DNA from: Myotis daubentonii
Taxonomy: Eukaryota > Chordata > Mammalia > Chiroptera > Vespertilionidae
Length of the DNA stretch: 64,000 nt
Direction: 5' to 3'
NCBI RefSeq assembly: GCF_963259705.1
Contig: NC_081844.1
Span: 39,311,341 to 39,375,340, forward strand
Positions 1 to 11,060 of this stretch are shown here, in pieces. Below the pieces are notes generated by a model. It did no database searches and was not told where the DNA came from. It saw only the letters and a program-made list of their open reading frames with translations. Numbering within the stretch: position 1 is the first letter of the stretch; the number at the start of each line of letters is the position of its first letter. A program made the position numbers and the translations under genes.

Positions 1-610
1 GTACAATGTGGAACTGATTAGAGAGGACAGAGACAAGAGGCAATGAAAGCATTTAAGAGGCTGCTGCAGTACTCCTTTAGTGAGTAGTAATGGCGACTCA
101 AATTAGCCATGAGCTGGGCATAAGGAAAAAATGATTTTTTTTGAAAGTAAGATTCTTAAGATTTTTTTCATCCGAATGGGTGGTGAAATGAAGAGATGAA
201 AGATAATCCTGTGTTTGGGTGGATGGTCATGCCAATAACCAGGATGCAATTACAAGTGAAAGGGCAGGTTTGCTACAGAGGGGAGCTTAACCACAATCAA
301 ATAAAGGGTTCTGGGACTCAGGAAAGTTGATGATTTTGGAGCCCACATGAGTAGTCGTAAAAGTCAAAGCCGCTGAAATAAATGAGAAAAGTGGATGGGA
401 AGAAGCCCTGGAAACAGGGGGTGGAGGTTCGGGGGGGGGGGGTGGGGGGAGTCTTCCATATTTGTGGAGGAAAAATAAAAAGCAAATGAAGTTCTGGCTG
501 AGGGAAGGGAGAGATCCAAGAAAGCACAGAGATTTGATTGTCTTTCAAGAAAGAGTTTCAAGAAAGTGCTGACTGGGAGATAGTGTATTGGGGTGACTGA
601 GTCTAGAGAG
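1..610 (-). repeat. Probable LINE-2 fragment (internal part, inverted)
   Basis: Read on the plus strand this resembles the reverse complement of LINE-2 coding sequence. It has the typical run of a gggtggatggt motif, a tgccaataac block and a gcaggtttg block in the expected order. Frames are broken throughout. A poly-G stretch near 430-446 interrupts it. The call rests on remembered LINE-2 consensus blocks, and divergence is high. Confidence 0.45.
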
Positions 611-634
611 AGGAGCCAAACACTGTCTGTTGGA

Positions 635-805
635 TCTCTGCTTTAACATTTGTAGGCTGCATGGTTTTGAGCAAGTTGTATAAGTAGAGTGAAGGCAATC
701 ATATACCTATCTCATAAGGCAAAGAATAGATGAGAAATAATACCCTTAAAGTGCTTCTCACTTTGTGTGGCATATACTAAGCAAATAATATTATCTACTA
801 CTATC
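635..805 (+). repeat. MIR SINE fragment
   Basis: It follows the core-to-3' order of MIR: a gagcaagtt block, then a ctcataaggc block, then a degenerate form of the aagtgctt...ggcatatactaagcaaataa tail. It is strongly diverged and has no recognisable target duplication, as expected of an ancient mammal-wide SINE. Confidence 0.5.
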
Positions 806-829
806 AACAGTGGTAGAGGAAGTTTTAAT

Positions 830-1840
830 TTCAAAGGATAAGGGAGAAGTGGATGTCAGTTTTGTTTCTTTGAAAGGCAAGACACAGATTACAAACCTGT
901 AGTAACTACTATTAGGCAGGGTGTATGCGTGTGTGCACACACTTGAATACAAATAGTTAATTCTAAATAGGTCTGATAATTTATATGAAAAGAGATTCCA
1001 AGGAAAATATCAAGAAGGCAATGATTTCTTCTAGAAAGGTTTATGAAGAAATGCCTCAAAGAAATGAATCAAAGGCAGTTACAAGCTAATTGGTTTCATT
1101 TCTTGGCTGAAAATTACTCAGTGTTATTTTATCATAGTATAGTATGCTTTTTTTTATTCCTCCAAAACAAATAAATAATTTAGATTTTGATCATGTTTTG
1201 AACTTAAGCCACTTGGCTTATGAAACAAGCCATTAAATCAAGAAAGGCCAGATGTCTGAATTTTAATGTTCAAGTAGAATCTGAAGAATGACCATTTAGC
1301 GTTTCAATTTATCATTTGATAGTCTACTCAAATTAACATTAAAATTCTTTCTATGGAGTTTGGAAGGGAGGTTGTGAAATACCAGATACAATCTCAAAAG
1401 TTTGAGCATGATTTTAAAAATTGTATTTTAAATGTTACTGACAGGAAAGCCGTTTTGGTCAGAAGATAGTAGCAGTCAGCAAGCATGATACAGCCCACCC
1501 GCAGTTTCCACACGTGTAAAGGGTATAGATTCCCTTTGAGAGTGAATGCCCATACAGCATCCTTCACCAGTAGAGAGCTTCAAGCTTTTCCACTTATTTT
1601 GTGATCTCTGCAAAGTAAACACAACTGCTTACTTATCTTTCTTTTTGTTGGAATCCGCGTTTATTTCAGTAGAACTACACGACCAACTTTCCTCCAAGAC
1701 ATCAACAGAACTGAAATTCCTAGTTCATTCTTCTGGATTAAAAAAAAAAAAAAGGATATAAACAAAAGCTGGCTTTAACTTTCTTCTTTGCTAACCCACC
1801 AAGGCACAATAGCAGCACCTCCCTTTGATTACTGATGCCG
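830..1840. other. No recognisable feature (unique AT-rich DNA)
   Basis: I see no repeat family, gene or RNA here. A short TG/CA-rich patch lies near 918-940 and an A-run at 1740-1753. The small open frame overlapping the A-run has no recognisable motif and is treated as noise. Confidence 0.5.
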
Positions 1841-2160
1841 GTCTACTGTGGTCATCGAATATTATACAATAAACTGTTTACATAGCAGCCCTTTTTACAG
1901 GTTTTAAATCTTCCCAACCTGCCAGTTTCTGAAGCGGAGCCTGCCAGCTGGCAGACAGAGAGGTGCTTGTGTTCTAGTTGATTGAGGTAATTAACAGCCC
2001 AAACTGTCAGAAGGTGACAGCAGGCAAAAAGTTCTTGCCCTGAGGTCACAGCTGGACTCCAACAACTTGCTCCTGATTTAACAGTAAAACTAATAATGTA
2101 AGTAATATTGGTATTAAATTATGAAATCAAGGGTCAGACTGAAATTCTGGTTTGTGCCAC
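1840..2160. promoter_or_regulatory. Candidate conserved non-coding element
   Basis: This repeat-free block has balanced base composition and carries a homeodomain-type TAATTA core (about 1989-1994, ggtaattaac), a gccagctggc palindrome (about 1942-1951) and an AGGTCA half-site (about 2042-2047). These are features common in developmental enhancers. No conservation data were available, so the call is inference only. Confidence 0.25.
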
Positions 2161-2424
2161 ACACTCATGGCCAGCAAATGAGCGGTAATGTCCTGCAGTT
2201 GCCCTGCCCTCTTAAGCCACCTCTGCATAAGTCAGCACGTGCCCCTTTTGGCAACAATGTGTGGGTCTTGGTACACACATAAAGAAGCAAAGTGGTGACT
2301 TTCACTTAGGTTTCTTTCCATAAATGTACCTTCAGAGAACCGCCAGCAGTTTCTTAAAACCGTAGAGAACACAGGACTTGAGACATAATAGCAACTCATT
2401 TTTCTGGAATGTTCACGGCATACC

Positions 2425-2650
2425 AGCCACTGGAATAAGGGCTTTATAAGCACAGTTTCTTTTAATCCCTACAATCATAGTGATATGACAGTACTGTTAC
2501 ATTCATTCTTTTACAGAAAGGGAAATCAAGAACCAGAGACATGAAGTAACTTCTTAGAATCACAGAGCTAAGAGGTGGGAGAGCCAAGGTTTGAGCCCAC
2601 ATGGTCTGGGTCCACGGCCCAAGTTCTTAATGGCTCCATTGTATTGCCGG
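2425..2650 (-). repeat. MIR SINE (inverted)
   Basis: In plus orientation it shows the inverted MIR order: an aatccctacaatc block, ttttacagaaaggg, a taacttcttagaatcacagagct block, then a gagccaaggtttgagccc block that corresponds to the inverted tRNA-like head. Most of the element is present but diverged. Confidence 0.75.
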
Positions 2651-3905
2651 AATATAAATGGTCTTGAAGAATCTGGTGGATCACCAAATGGTTTGCAGCA
2701 AAAGAGTGATGTATTCACTCTTCCCTCTGCAAGGAGGGGGATGTATTAGAGAGGCATCAACAGATGCATGGAGATCATTTAGGAGCTTAATGGAACCTGG
2801 GTGGTAAATGATAGTTCTGGAGTTGATCTAAGTGGTTTTAATAGGGACATACAGAGATGAGATATTAAACAGGTAGGACTTACTTCCCCACTTGGATGTG
2901 AAAAAAAAAAAAGGATATTGCCTTGAGCAGCTGACTAGATGATGGTACAGTAATTATTGAATAAATCAACTGTTGATCATTTATAGAAAAAAGCCAGAAC
3001 TTAATTTTTGGTATTTTGATAAAATGTATGGTCTGTATGATCATTTGGGCATCAATTGGGAACCAATGTAGCTTAATTATAACATGATAACATTTAGTAC
3101 ATAACTCTATTAGGTAATAGCTTATTTGGGCCTGAGATGTTTGACCCAACAGTGTTACTTAATAATGGGACATATGGACAATGACCAAACATAGATGTCC
3201 ACTAGAATTTCACAGCCTGCTGAGCTGTCTTTCACAGCTCTAATCGAAAGCTTTTTTAGTTTATAATCCGTAATAATACTTTTCCCTGGAGGATATCTTG
3301 AAAGTTTGTTGGGGATTATTTTTGCAGAATTAGAATTGCCCACTATTTTGTTAATATATTATTTAATAAATGTCAAAATAAATATCAGCTTTTACAATTA
3401 AGCTAAATAACTGAACTAAAGAGGCAGTTTCCTATTTAAAAAGCTAGGCACTTTTAGTCATTATTCACCAGCATTTGTCAAATACGGCATTTGTTTAGAA
3501 CATAACTTTCTTGTGAACATTCATGTCTTTGGGCCTCAGTCTAGACTTGTAATTTTGTCCTTATTAGGCTTCTTGAGAAAATGAAATAGGTAAAGAAGAT
3601 AACTGTTCAGGTATTAAATGCGCTTTTGTAAAGAACAGTGATTCTAAATAGTTCTGTAATAAGATTTCTTTACATTGCTTTTATATTTTCTAGGCATTTC
3701 GGGTTTTAAAAAATGTCTACCAAACTTCATTACCAAGTTTGAGCATTTTTTTTTTTATATCAGAGTTTCTGATAAATGTGAAATAACCAATCTTACCCAA
3801 TGAGTCAATAAAATTCCACTCTAAATTAAAGAAACATGACCTTTGGGTTAGTCTGTGAAACTTCATTTTAGGTAAATGTAATATTTCAGTTTAAAATATT
3901 AGTGA
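2650..3905. other. No recognisable feature (AT-rich unique DNA)
   Basis: The stretch is AT-rich with short homopolymers (A-run near 2900, T-run near 3747). Open frames on the minus strand at 2880-3149 and 3155-3343 show no domain and no codon pattern that I recognise. No element ends were found. Confidence 0.5.
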
Positions 3906-3906
3906 T

Positions 3907-4165
3907 GGCCCTGGCTGTTATACTCAGTGGTTAGAGTTCCGCCTCACACTCAGAAGGGTTACCAGTTTGATTCCTGGCGAAAGGCACATACCTGGGTTGC
4001 AGGTTCGATCCGGGCCCTGATTGGGGAGCATGCAGGAAGCATCCAATCGATGTGTCTCTCACACATCGATATTTTTCTCTCCCCCTCTCTTCCTCCCATC
4101 CACTCTCTCTAAAACTCAGTAGAAAAATACCCTTAGGTGAGGATTAACAACAACAAAAATATATT
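3907..4165 (+). mobile_element. Ves-type tRNA-derived SINE
   Basis: It begins ggccctggctg, followed by an A-box-like ctcagtggttagag and a B-box-like aggttcgatcc. The body has the gggagcatgcaggaagc block, a tctctcacacatcgat block, a CT-rich stretch and an A-rich tail. This order is typical of Ves SINEs of vesper bats. The copy is diverged, and a possible duplication around aatattagtgat is imperfect. Confidence 0.9.
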
Positions 4166-4336
4166 GATGATAATTCAACAGTTTTTATTGGTTAGAATTC
4201 AATGTGGTTGAACTTAACAAGGCCCAAAAGTACAGTGCTTTAAAACAGGTTTATTTCTATATCCCAAAATAAGGATTCTAGGGCTGGCATGACAGCTCTG
4301 CTTCATAAAGTTCTAAGGAAACTACACTCACTACAC

Positions 4337-4541
4337 CAGGGGTCCTCAAACTACAGCCCGCGGGCCACATGTAAATACAAATATTGTATTTGTTCCCGTT
4401 TTGTTTTTTTACTTCAAAATAACATATGTGCAGTGTGCATTGGAATTTGTTCATAGTTTTTTTTTAAACTATAGTCCGGCCCTTGAACGGTCTTGAGGGA
4501 CAGTGAACTGGCCCCCTGTTTAAAAAGTTTGAGGACCCCTG
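4337..4541 (+). mobile_element. Short non-autonomous hAT element (family A, copy 1)
   Basis: The ends are inverted repeats: caggggtcctcaaact at the left and its complement ending gaggacccctg at the right. Flanking 8-mers cactacac (4329-4336) and tactacac (4542-4549) differ by one base, matching an hAT 8-bp target duplication. At 205 bp it has no coding capacity. A second copy in opposite orientation lies at 33934-34136. Confidence 0.85.
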
Positions 4542-4562
4542 TACTACACCATCATTCCTTGG

Positions 4563-5031
4563 TGTGGTAGGCTGATAATAGTCCTCCAAAATATCATGTC
4601 CTAATAGTTGGAACCTGAAGTTTTACCTTACTTGGGAAAAAAAGTTTCTGCAGATGTGATTGAGTTAAAGATTTAGAGATGGGCATAGTATGTTGGATTT
4701 TTCAAGTGGGTCATAAATGCTGTCACATGTATCCTAATAGATGGAGGCAGTGGGAGTTCTGAAACATGGATAGAGGAGAAGGTGATACGAAAGGATTAGA
4801 GAGGGAGTAATGTGGCCATAAGCTTAGGAATTTCACTCTAGATTTTGAATTCAAGGAATGGATTCTCTTCTAGAGTCTCTGGAAGGAGCCTGGCTCTAGA
4901 CCCCTTGATTTGGGCCACATGATATTGATTTTGGACTTCTGGACAGCAGAACTGTGAGAAAATAAATTTTTGTTGTTTTAAGTTACCAAGTTTGTGGTAC
5001 TTTGTTACAATTGACATAGGATACCAATTCA
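4563..5031 (+). mobile_element. Ancient MaLR/ERVL-like solo LTR
   Basis: It starts tgtggtaggctgataatagt and has the phrase cagatgtgattgagttaaag. It ends with a cttctggacagcagaactgtgagaaaataaa segment, then ttgttttaagttaccaagtttgtgg and ataccaattca. This 3' organisation, with AATAAA before the terminal block, is typical of mammal-wide MaLR/ERVL-type LTRs. The exact subfamily is not assigned. Confidence 0.7.
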
Positions 5032-5119
5032 CTGGGATATGGCATATATCCTTATGGTTCAAGAGAGGAAAATATCTCATTCAACTTCTAAGCAAGAATG
5101 TGTAGAAAGAGAAAGTTAT

Positions 5120-6330
5120 ACATTCATTTGCTCACAGATTCATCCAACAAATATGTATGGAGAGTCTGTTATATGCCTGACATTGTTCGAGATCTTTGTA
5201 ATATACCACTGAAAATACACCAAAGACTCCTTTTTTTTTTCTCCTGGGAACATGTATTCTAGCTGGTGAAGACAAATAAAGATAAAACATAAAATAAGTG
5301 AATCATATATTATGTTAGAAGATGAAAAATCGATGTAAAAAAAGAAAACTTACAGCAGAGTAAGAGGGATTGAAAGGGCTATTCAGAGGCCAAGCAAGTT
5401 GCAGTTTTAAATCAATTGGTAATGGTAAAGCTTGCTTCATTAAAAAGGTGGGATTTGAGCGATTCCTTGTGAGGGTGAAAGTTAGCCAATAGAACAGATG
5501 AGGAAGAGCTCTTGGTAAGGAAGAAATGGCCAGAGCATGCACTTTGAGATGGGACAGAGCCCTATTTGTTTGGGGAACAGCAAAGAGGCCTGTGTGGAGG
5601 AGAGTCCAGTGCAAATTGTAGATGAGGTCAGAGAGGCAAGGAGGAGACAGTCGAGTTAGACCTTGCAAGTTACAGTAAGGTCTTTGTTTATTTAAATGTG
5701 CAGCAATTGGGAGGTATCAGCTGAGAAGTGACAGCATTTTACAATTAAAAGGATCATTCTAGCAGCTCCACTGTTGAGGATAGATTGCAGGGGGTGGGGT
5801 AGGCTCAGAGAGACCTATTAGGGAATTATTGTAGTAATCCAGGAGAGATATAAGAGTGGTTCAGATTAGAGTTGTAACAGTACAGATGGAGGGTATTGGT
5901 TGATTTCTGGATAAATCTTAAAGATAGAGTCAACAGAATTTCTGACAGAATGAATATGACGTCTAAGGGGGGAAAAGGCATGAAAGGTGATGGATGACTC
6001 CAAGGATTTGAGGTTGACCAACTAAAAGGCTGACAGTGTTATCAAATTACATGAGAATGCTGTGATGAAGTGAGGTTTTGCTGAGGGAGAGGTGTTGTTA
6101 AGGACAGGCCAGGGTTTCAATATTGTTTGAGCGATTAGACATCTAGATGTCAAGCAGGTATTTGAATTAGGAAAGATGTCTAAGATGGAGATATCCAGTG
6201 GAACTTTTGCTTCTAGAAGAGCAGACTTGCTTATTTCAGACCAATACTCTTACCAGGAATAGCTAAAATAATGAAAACAATTGTTTGGAGGTGTTGGAAA
6301 ACTACCAACGTTGTAAAGATTTGAGAGGAT
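5120..6330 (-). repeat. LINE-2 fragment, about 1.2 kb, inverted
   Basis: The left edge is the inverted LINE-2 3' end (a catccaacaaatatgtatgg block, then a degenerate catgtattctagctgg). It continues in inverted coding order with an aaaaggtgggatttgagc block, a gagatgaggtcagagagg-like block, aaaaggatcattctagcagct, tattgtagtaatccaggaga and gatgactccaaggatttgagg. Many stops and gaps are present. It is one of the longest LINE-2 copies in the window. Confidence 0.75.
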
Positions 6331-6523
6331 TTCTTCAGATATAATGATCCAGATAGAAGCATGTAGATGCATTAAAGAAAAAAAAAAAAAAGCCCACAAG
6401 GGTAAATATCTGAGCATATCAACTTAAAATAGATTGTATAAATTGTCTTGTGAACTTGAGATATATATGATATATCATAATAATTACAGAAGGAAAATGG
6501 ATTATTATTAGGTCCTTGCAATA

Positions 6524-6688
6524 CAGTGGGGCCTTGACTTACGAGTTTAATTCGTTCCGAGACCGAGCTCGTTAAGGAACTCATTAACTCAAATTACTCT
6601 GTCAACTCAATGCAAAAAATCAGCTGAGAGACAGCTGGTATCTCAAAAAACTCGTTAGTCGGGACACTTGTAAGTCAAGGCCCCACTG
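6524..6688. mobile_element. TA-flanked Tc1/mariner-type MITE
   Basis: A 165-bp element has inverted ends: cagtggggccttgactta at the left and the exact complement taagtcaaggccccactg at the right. It sits between TA dinucleotides (6522-6523 and 6689-6690), the Tc1/mariner target duplication. The clean ends suggest it is younger than surrounding fossils. Assignment within the superfamily (Tigger/pogo-like) is inference. Confidence 0.85.
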
Positions 6689-6927
6689 TATCTGGAAAGT
6701 GATGAAGTTACTAATTCATGTTAGATTTTAATAAGCCAAGAAGGCATGCAGTAATCTCTGGATTAATCACTTAAATTAGTAATGTACCACCGAGAAGAAA
6801 CAGAGTGAGATATAAGATGATATAAAATATTTGATTAATCATATAAAAAGTAAGATGTAAAATGAAATATAAGAGGTGGGATGGAGAAAAAAAGCAAATA
6901 GTAAGACATGATTTAAACCTCAATATA

Positions 6928-6949
6928 GCCCTGGCCAATTTGCTCAGTG
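6928..6949 (+). mobile_element. Ves SINE, 5' part (split by LTR)
   Basis: The sequence gccctggccaatttgctcag is the head of a Ves SINE. The rest of the SINE resumes at 7763, after an LTR insertion that duplicated gttgtg. Confidence 0.85.
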
Positions 6950-6955
6950 GTTGTG

Positions 6956-7756
6956 TGCCGGGAGCCGGTCCATCCTTGCTGTTTCAAGGGACCTGGCATA
7001 TATGGCATACGGTTCTTAATATGTTTGCTCACCTTCTTGGCGCTGTGTTTTAACCAAAGTCACCTCTCCGAGAAAGGTTGAATCCCCAGATAGGGATTTT
7101 CCCCTGAAGTTAGGGAGGGAATAAAACCCCTCAACTAAGTGCCAGGCGGGTAATTAATCCCTTTAACTACGAACAATCATGCTTAAACTACATAATCTTT
7201 TCTCCCTGGAATGGAGATAAGAAACGCCCTAACCTTTGTAATAGAGATTGATAGGATTGAATCAACTGGTATAAATACAGTTGTAACAAGACAGAAACAC
7301 TCAGAACTTAGAACAGAATCAAGAAGACAGAACCTACACGGAGCCTAGAGACAGAAGAACTTCGCTGGAGAGAGCATGCCGGAGGATCCTGGAGAGGGAC
7401 TGGCCTCGGAGCCTAGAGACAGAGCCTAGCGGGAGAACATGGCAAGGGATCCTGGACTGAACCTGACTACAGAGATTGGCAGGAGAACCTGACTGGAACC
7501 TGGACACTGAACCTGACTGGAGAGCCTGGACAGAACCTGGCTGGAGAACCTAGCGAGGAACATGACTACAGAACCTCGCTGGAGATCCGAAGCAGAACCT
7601 CTCTGGAGATCCAGACCAGAACTTGGCTGGAGATCCGGGCTAGAGATCCTGGCTAGGCTGCTGATCAACTGAACGTTGTCTCCGTGTCATTCCTTCTTCG
7701 CCGACTCCGTCCACACCTTTGGGGACCCCTGGACCTGCTGGGGTTGGACCCTGGCA
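6956..7756 (+). mobile_element. Solo ERV LTR, class II-like, 801 bp
   Basis: It begins tgccgggagccggtcc, ends gttggaccctggca, and is flanked by a perfect 6-bp duplication gttgtg (6950-6955 and 7757-7762). TG...CA ends with a 6-bp duplication fit an ERVK/betaretrovirus-like integration. A TATA-like tataaata lies at 7270-7277. From about 7400 to 7655 it contains degenerate short tandem units built on agaacct and ctggagat. No viral gene accompanies it, so it is a recombination product. Its last about 65 bp resemble those of the LTR at 13569-13984. Confidence 0.88.
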
Positions 7757-7762
7757 GTTGTG

Positions 7763-8000
7763 TTGGCCCATAAACAGAAGGATCAAGGGTTTGATGTCAG
7801 GTCAGGTACCTCAGCTGCAAGCTGATTACAGGCCCTGGTTAGGGGGTGTGTGTGAGGCAACCAACCCACTGCTCCCTCAGGCGCTCTTTCCCCACCTTTT
7901 TTGTCTCCCCACTCCTTCCTTTCCTCTACTCTCCAAAACAAACAAACAAACAAAGAAGCAATGGAAAACATATTCTCAGGTAAGGATTAAAAAAACTCCA
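7763..8000 (+). mobile_element. Ves SINE, 3' part (split by LTR)
   Basis: It continues the SINE interrupted at 6950, with gttggcccataaacagaagg, a degenerate B-box region, a ggtacctcagctgcaagctg block, ccctcaggcgctctttcc, a CT-rich segment and an (AAAC)n tail at about 7936-7953. Together with 6928-6949 it makes one nearly complete SINE that predates the LTR. Confidence 0.75.
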
Positions 8001-8009
8001 CAGTGAAGC

Positions 8010-9480
8010 CAGCAAACAAACAACAAAACCTCAACATATCAGGAATTATATGAAATATAAATATAATAAACACTAATTAAAAGATAAAGTTTATCAAACT
8101 CCTTAAAAACCCCCCAACTTTGTGCTGTTTACAATGGATGTAGCTTTAATATAAGTATTAAAAAGTGTTGAAAGTAAAAGGATGGAAAATCACAGAAAAT
8201 GCAAACTAATCAAAAGAAATCTGGTATATCAAACTAATATGAAAGTTGATTTTAGGCAAGAAACATTATGAGAGATAAAGAAGGACATTTTGTAATGATA
8301 AAATGTTTAATCCAGCATGATAACTTAAGAATTTTAAATTTGTATGCACTTAATACATAGCTTGGAAGTTCATAAAGCAAAATTTGACATGACTAAAAGG
8401 AAAACAGAATATTCACAATCATATTTGGAAAATTTAATATACATCTCTCAGTAACTGATGAAATAGGGAGAAAAAAATCAATAAAGATATAAACACAATT
8501 AACTTACTTGATCTAGTTAAACATGTAGAATACTGCATATAATAACTACAGGATATATATTTTTTCAAGTTTATCTATAACATTTACCAAAATTGACCAC
8601 AAAAATACATACAGATTAACTAGAAAATCTTCAATACATTCTCCAATATAATTCTGAAAAAATACATGAGTGAAAAAGTAAACTAATAGATATTAGAAAA
8701 ATATTTTAAGCTCCATAATAATAAGGATATAATATATAAATACCTTGTGGGAAGATGAAATAGAAATTTATAGCTCTAAATTTATATAGTAAGGAAAAAG
8801 TCTAATAACATTCTCTCAAGTATCTATCTTAAGAAATTGTTAAAAGAATTACAAATTAAACACAAAGAATGTTGAAAGTAGGATATAATAAAAAGAACAG
8901 TAATCCGTGAAATAATTTCTGTTTGAAAAGAATAATAAAATTGATAAATATCATGCAAATAAAAAGTTTTAAAACCTGAAAAAAAAATTGATAAATATCT
9001 GGAGTAATAAAAGAAAAAAGAGAATTACTAAGGTTGGAATGGAAAAGGGATGATTATTGTAGATTCTATGGACATAATCATCATAAGAGAACATTACAAA
9101 GATTTCTATTGCAATAAATTTTAAAATTTGAATGAAATGGGATACTTTCTAGAAGAATATACTTACCAAAACTGAAACAAATTTTTAAAAATCTGAATAG
9201 TTTAATATGGAAATTGAGTCAATAACAAAACTTCTTTACAAAAATATTTTCAAAAATAGATGTCTTTACTGGTGAATTTTACCAAACACTTAATAAAGAC
9301 ATAACACCAATATTAGCACAGTCTTCAAACAGGAAAATATTGAAAGAATATTTTCCAACCTGTTTTATGAAGCCAGCCTAATTTTGATACCGAAATCCTG
9401 ACAAGACATCACACACACACCCTAGAAAATTATAAAGCCAATCTCTTATGAATATAGGTACAAAACTCCTTAACAAAATA
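8010..9480 (+). repeat. Ancient LINE-1 fragment (ORF2 region)
   Basis: The strand is A-rich, with L1 ORF2 landmarks in order. A block about tatgcacttaatacatagc is followed by a ggaagatgaaatagaaattt region. The reverse-transcriptase entry segment is at about 9361-9400, which reads roughly as FYEASLILIPKS. It ends near ataggtacaaaactccttaa. Every frame is broken by stops and indels, so no functional protein is possible. Confidence 0.75.
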
Positions 9481-9489
9481 TTTTCAATT

Positions 9490-9640
9490 AGGCAGGCATG
9501 ATTATGCTTATTTCATTGTTGGGGAAAGTGAAAGTCAGATTAGTTAATAATTACTTGAATTTACATAGCTAGTAAAGCCAGATATAAATTTAGGTCTAAC
9601 CAGTAATAAGTCTGAATACACTATTTCCACAGCCTTTAGG
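9490..9640 (-). repeat. MIR SINE fragment (inverted)
   Basis: A gcttatttcattgttgggga block precedes a tacatagctagtaaagcc block and a ccagtaataagtctgaatac block. This is the inverted MIR order, strongly diverged. Confidence 0.55.
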
Positions 9641-10700
9641 TGCCTTGTAAATATATTTTTTAAATTCTAAAATGAGCCCTGCCCCCTAGCAGTGTGAATT
9701 AACCTTTCTTTTTTGCTCCCCTAGTATTTTATATGTCTGTATTAAAACATTTATCACACTATATTTAATGTTTATTTACTTGCCTATGCTAAGTGTCTTT
9801 TCTACACCTTCTCACCCTCCCATATTGTACAAAAAGTTCTTTAGAAACTGAGATATCCAGTCCATGTTTGTATCCTGTTTTTGACTCAGAGAATTACTGA
9901 GGTAACGTTGTTAAATAAATTAATAAATGCTTAGGTAAAAAAAAAAAAGGGAAAAGAAGGTGGTAATAGGACACAAAATGCACTAACCAGGAAAATATTG
10001 ACAGATCTGAGTAAATTAAAATTAGGGAATTCTATTCACCTAAAGATACAATTAAGAGAGCACCACAGAAATACCCAGGTGACAAAAACTTTTAGCTATT
10101 TCAATATCTTGGTAGAAATTCATGTTGCTTTAAGATCTGTGCAGCAGTTAAGTCTCAACCCAGCTAAAACATTTAATTAATTGCAAATGATAGATTCCAT
10201 TACAAGGATGACATTTCTTTTGCCTGAGATTTTGCATGATTTTGTTCCCTTAGTCTAAAAAGAATAATATATTTCTTTCTACTGGGACATCATTACCATT
10301 TTAATTTAAGTTAATATGCCTGTAACTTTATTAATACTCCCATTGTCATGATCTCCTCTTTCATTGTGCTTTTATTTCAGAAAAAATATTAGTTCTTAGT
10401 GTAAGAAACATGATTTAGTTATTTCCTTTGTGGTAGGAATTTAAAGCATTTATTAAGATCATTAGCTATTATGTGCTATTGAGTAATTTATGACTATTCC
10501 CATTACAAAGTTTAAACTTTGCTGTCTTAAAAAAATTTGTGAGTTGAAGAGTAGTTTCAAAAATTTAGACATCTATTTTAAAAATTCTGATATACTGTAA
10601 AAGCTTTATTTGGCTTTAATAAAACTGGTTAATTAGCAATATTTTCCATTTTTTGTGACTTGGGAAACAGCAAGAAAGCCCATTTATTTATTAAGTTATG
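9640..10700. other. AT-rich DNA, possible LINE-2 3' tail at 9700-9945
   Basis: The part 9700-9945 ends ttaaataaattaataaatgc before an A-run at 9938-9949. This resembles the 3' end of a LINE-2 or similar retroposon in plus orientation. The rest, to 10700, shows no repeat ends or coding signal that I recognise. Confidence 0.3.
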
Positions 10701-10880
10701 CCAAGATCTTTCCCATATGTTATTTTGTTAATTATCCAACCAGTCTGACTGTAGGCACTATAACTTAATTGCCAAGATGAAAAATTTGAGGCTCAGAAAT
10801 TGAAGTTTCTTGCCCAAAGTCATAAGCTATTAAGTGGTGGAGCCTGATTTTAAGTCCATACATGTGTCACCTCAAAGCTG
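10700..10880 (-). repeat. MIR SINE fragment (inverted)
   Basis: The inverted MIR blocks appear as a cccatatgttattttg segment, gatgaaaaatttgaggctca, a cttgcccaaagtcataagct block and a taagtggtggagcctgattt block. Confidence 0.7.
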
Positions 10881-10894
10881 ATGAATCTGCTTTT

Positions 10895-11060
10895 GTCAAG
10901 GACCTCCATTTGTCATAGCTCCTAGGACTTCTCATTATTAACCTTTATTTTGCCATTATCTTCCTTCATCTTTCTCTGTCAGTAGCATTTGGCAGCATTG
11001 ATCACTCCTTCCTTCTCCTCCATATGAAAAGTCACTTCCCTTTATTAAATGTTGATTTTT
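10895..11060 (+). repeat. LINE-2 fragment
   Basis: The phrase catttggcagcattgatcac followed by tccttccttctcc is characteristic of LINE-2 coding sequence in plus orientation. The upstream ctcattattaacctttattt segment fits the same element. Confidence 0.5.

Noticed and set aside
5315..5668. 117-codon minus-strand open frame
   Set aside because: It lies in a LINE-2 copy and does not extend to a recognisable domain. Flanking LINE-2 sequence is broken by stops.
7426..7668. 80-codon repetitive minus-strand open frame
   Set aside because: It is antisense to the degenerate tandem units in a solo LTR and is a by-product of their repetition.
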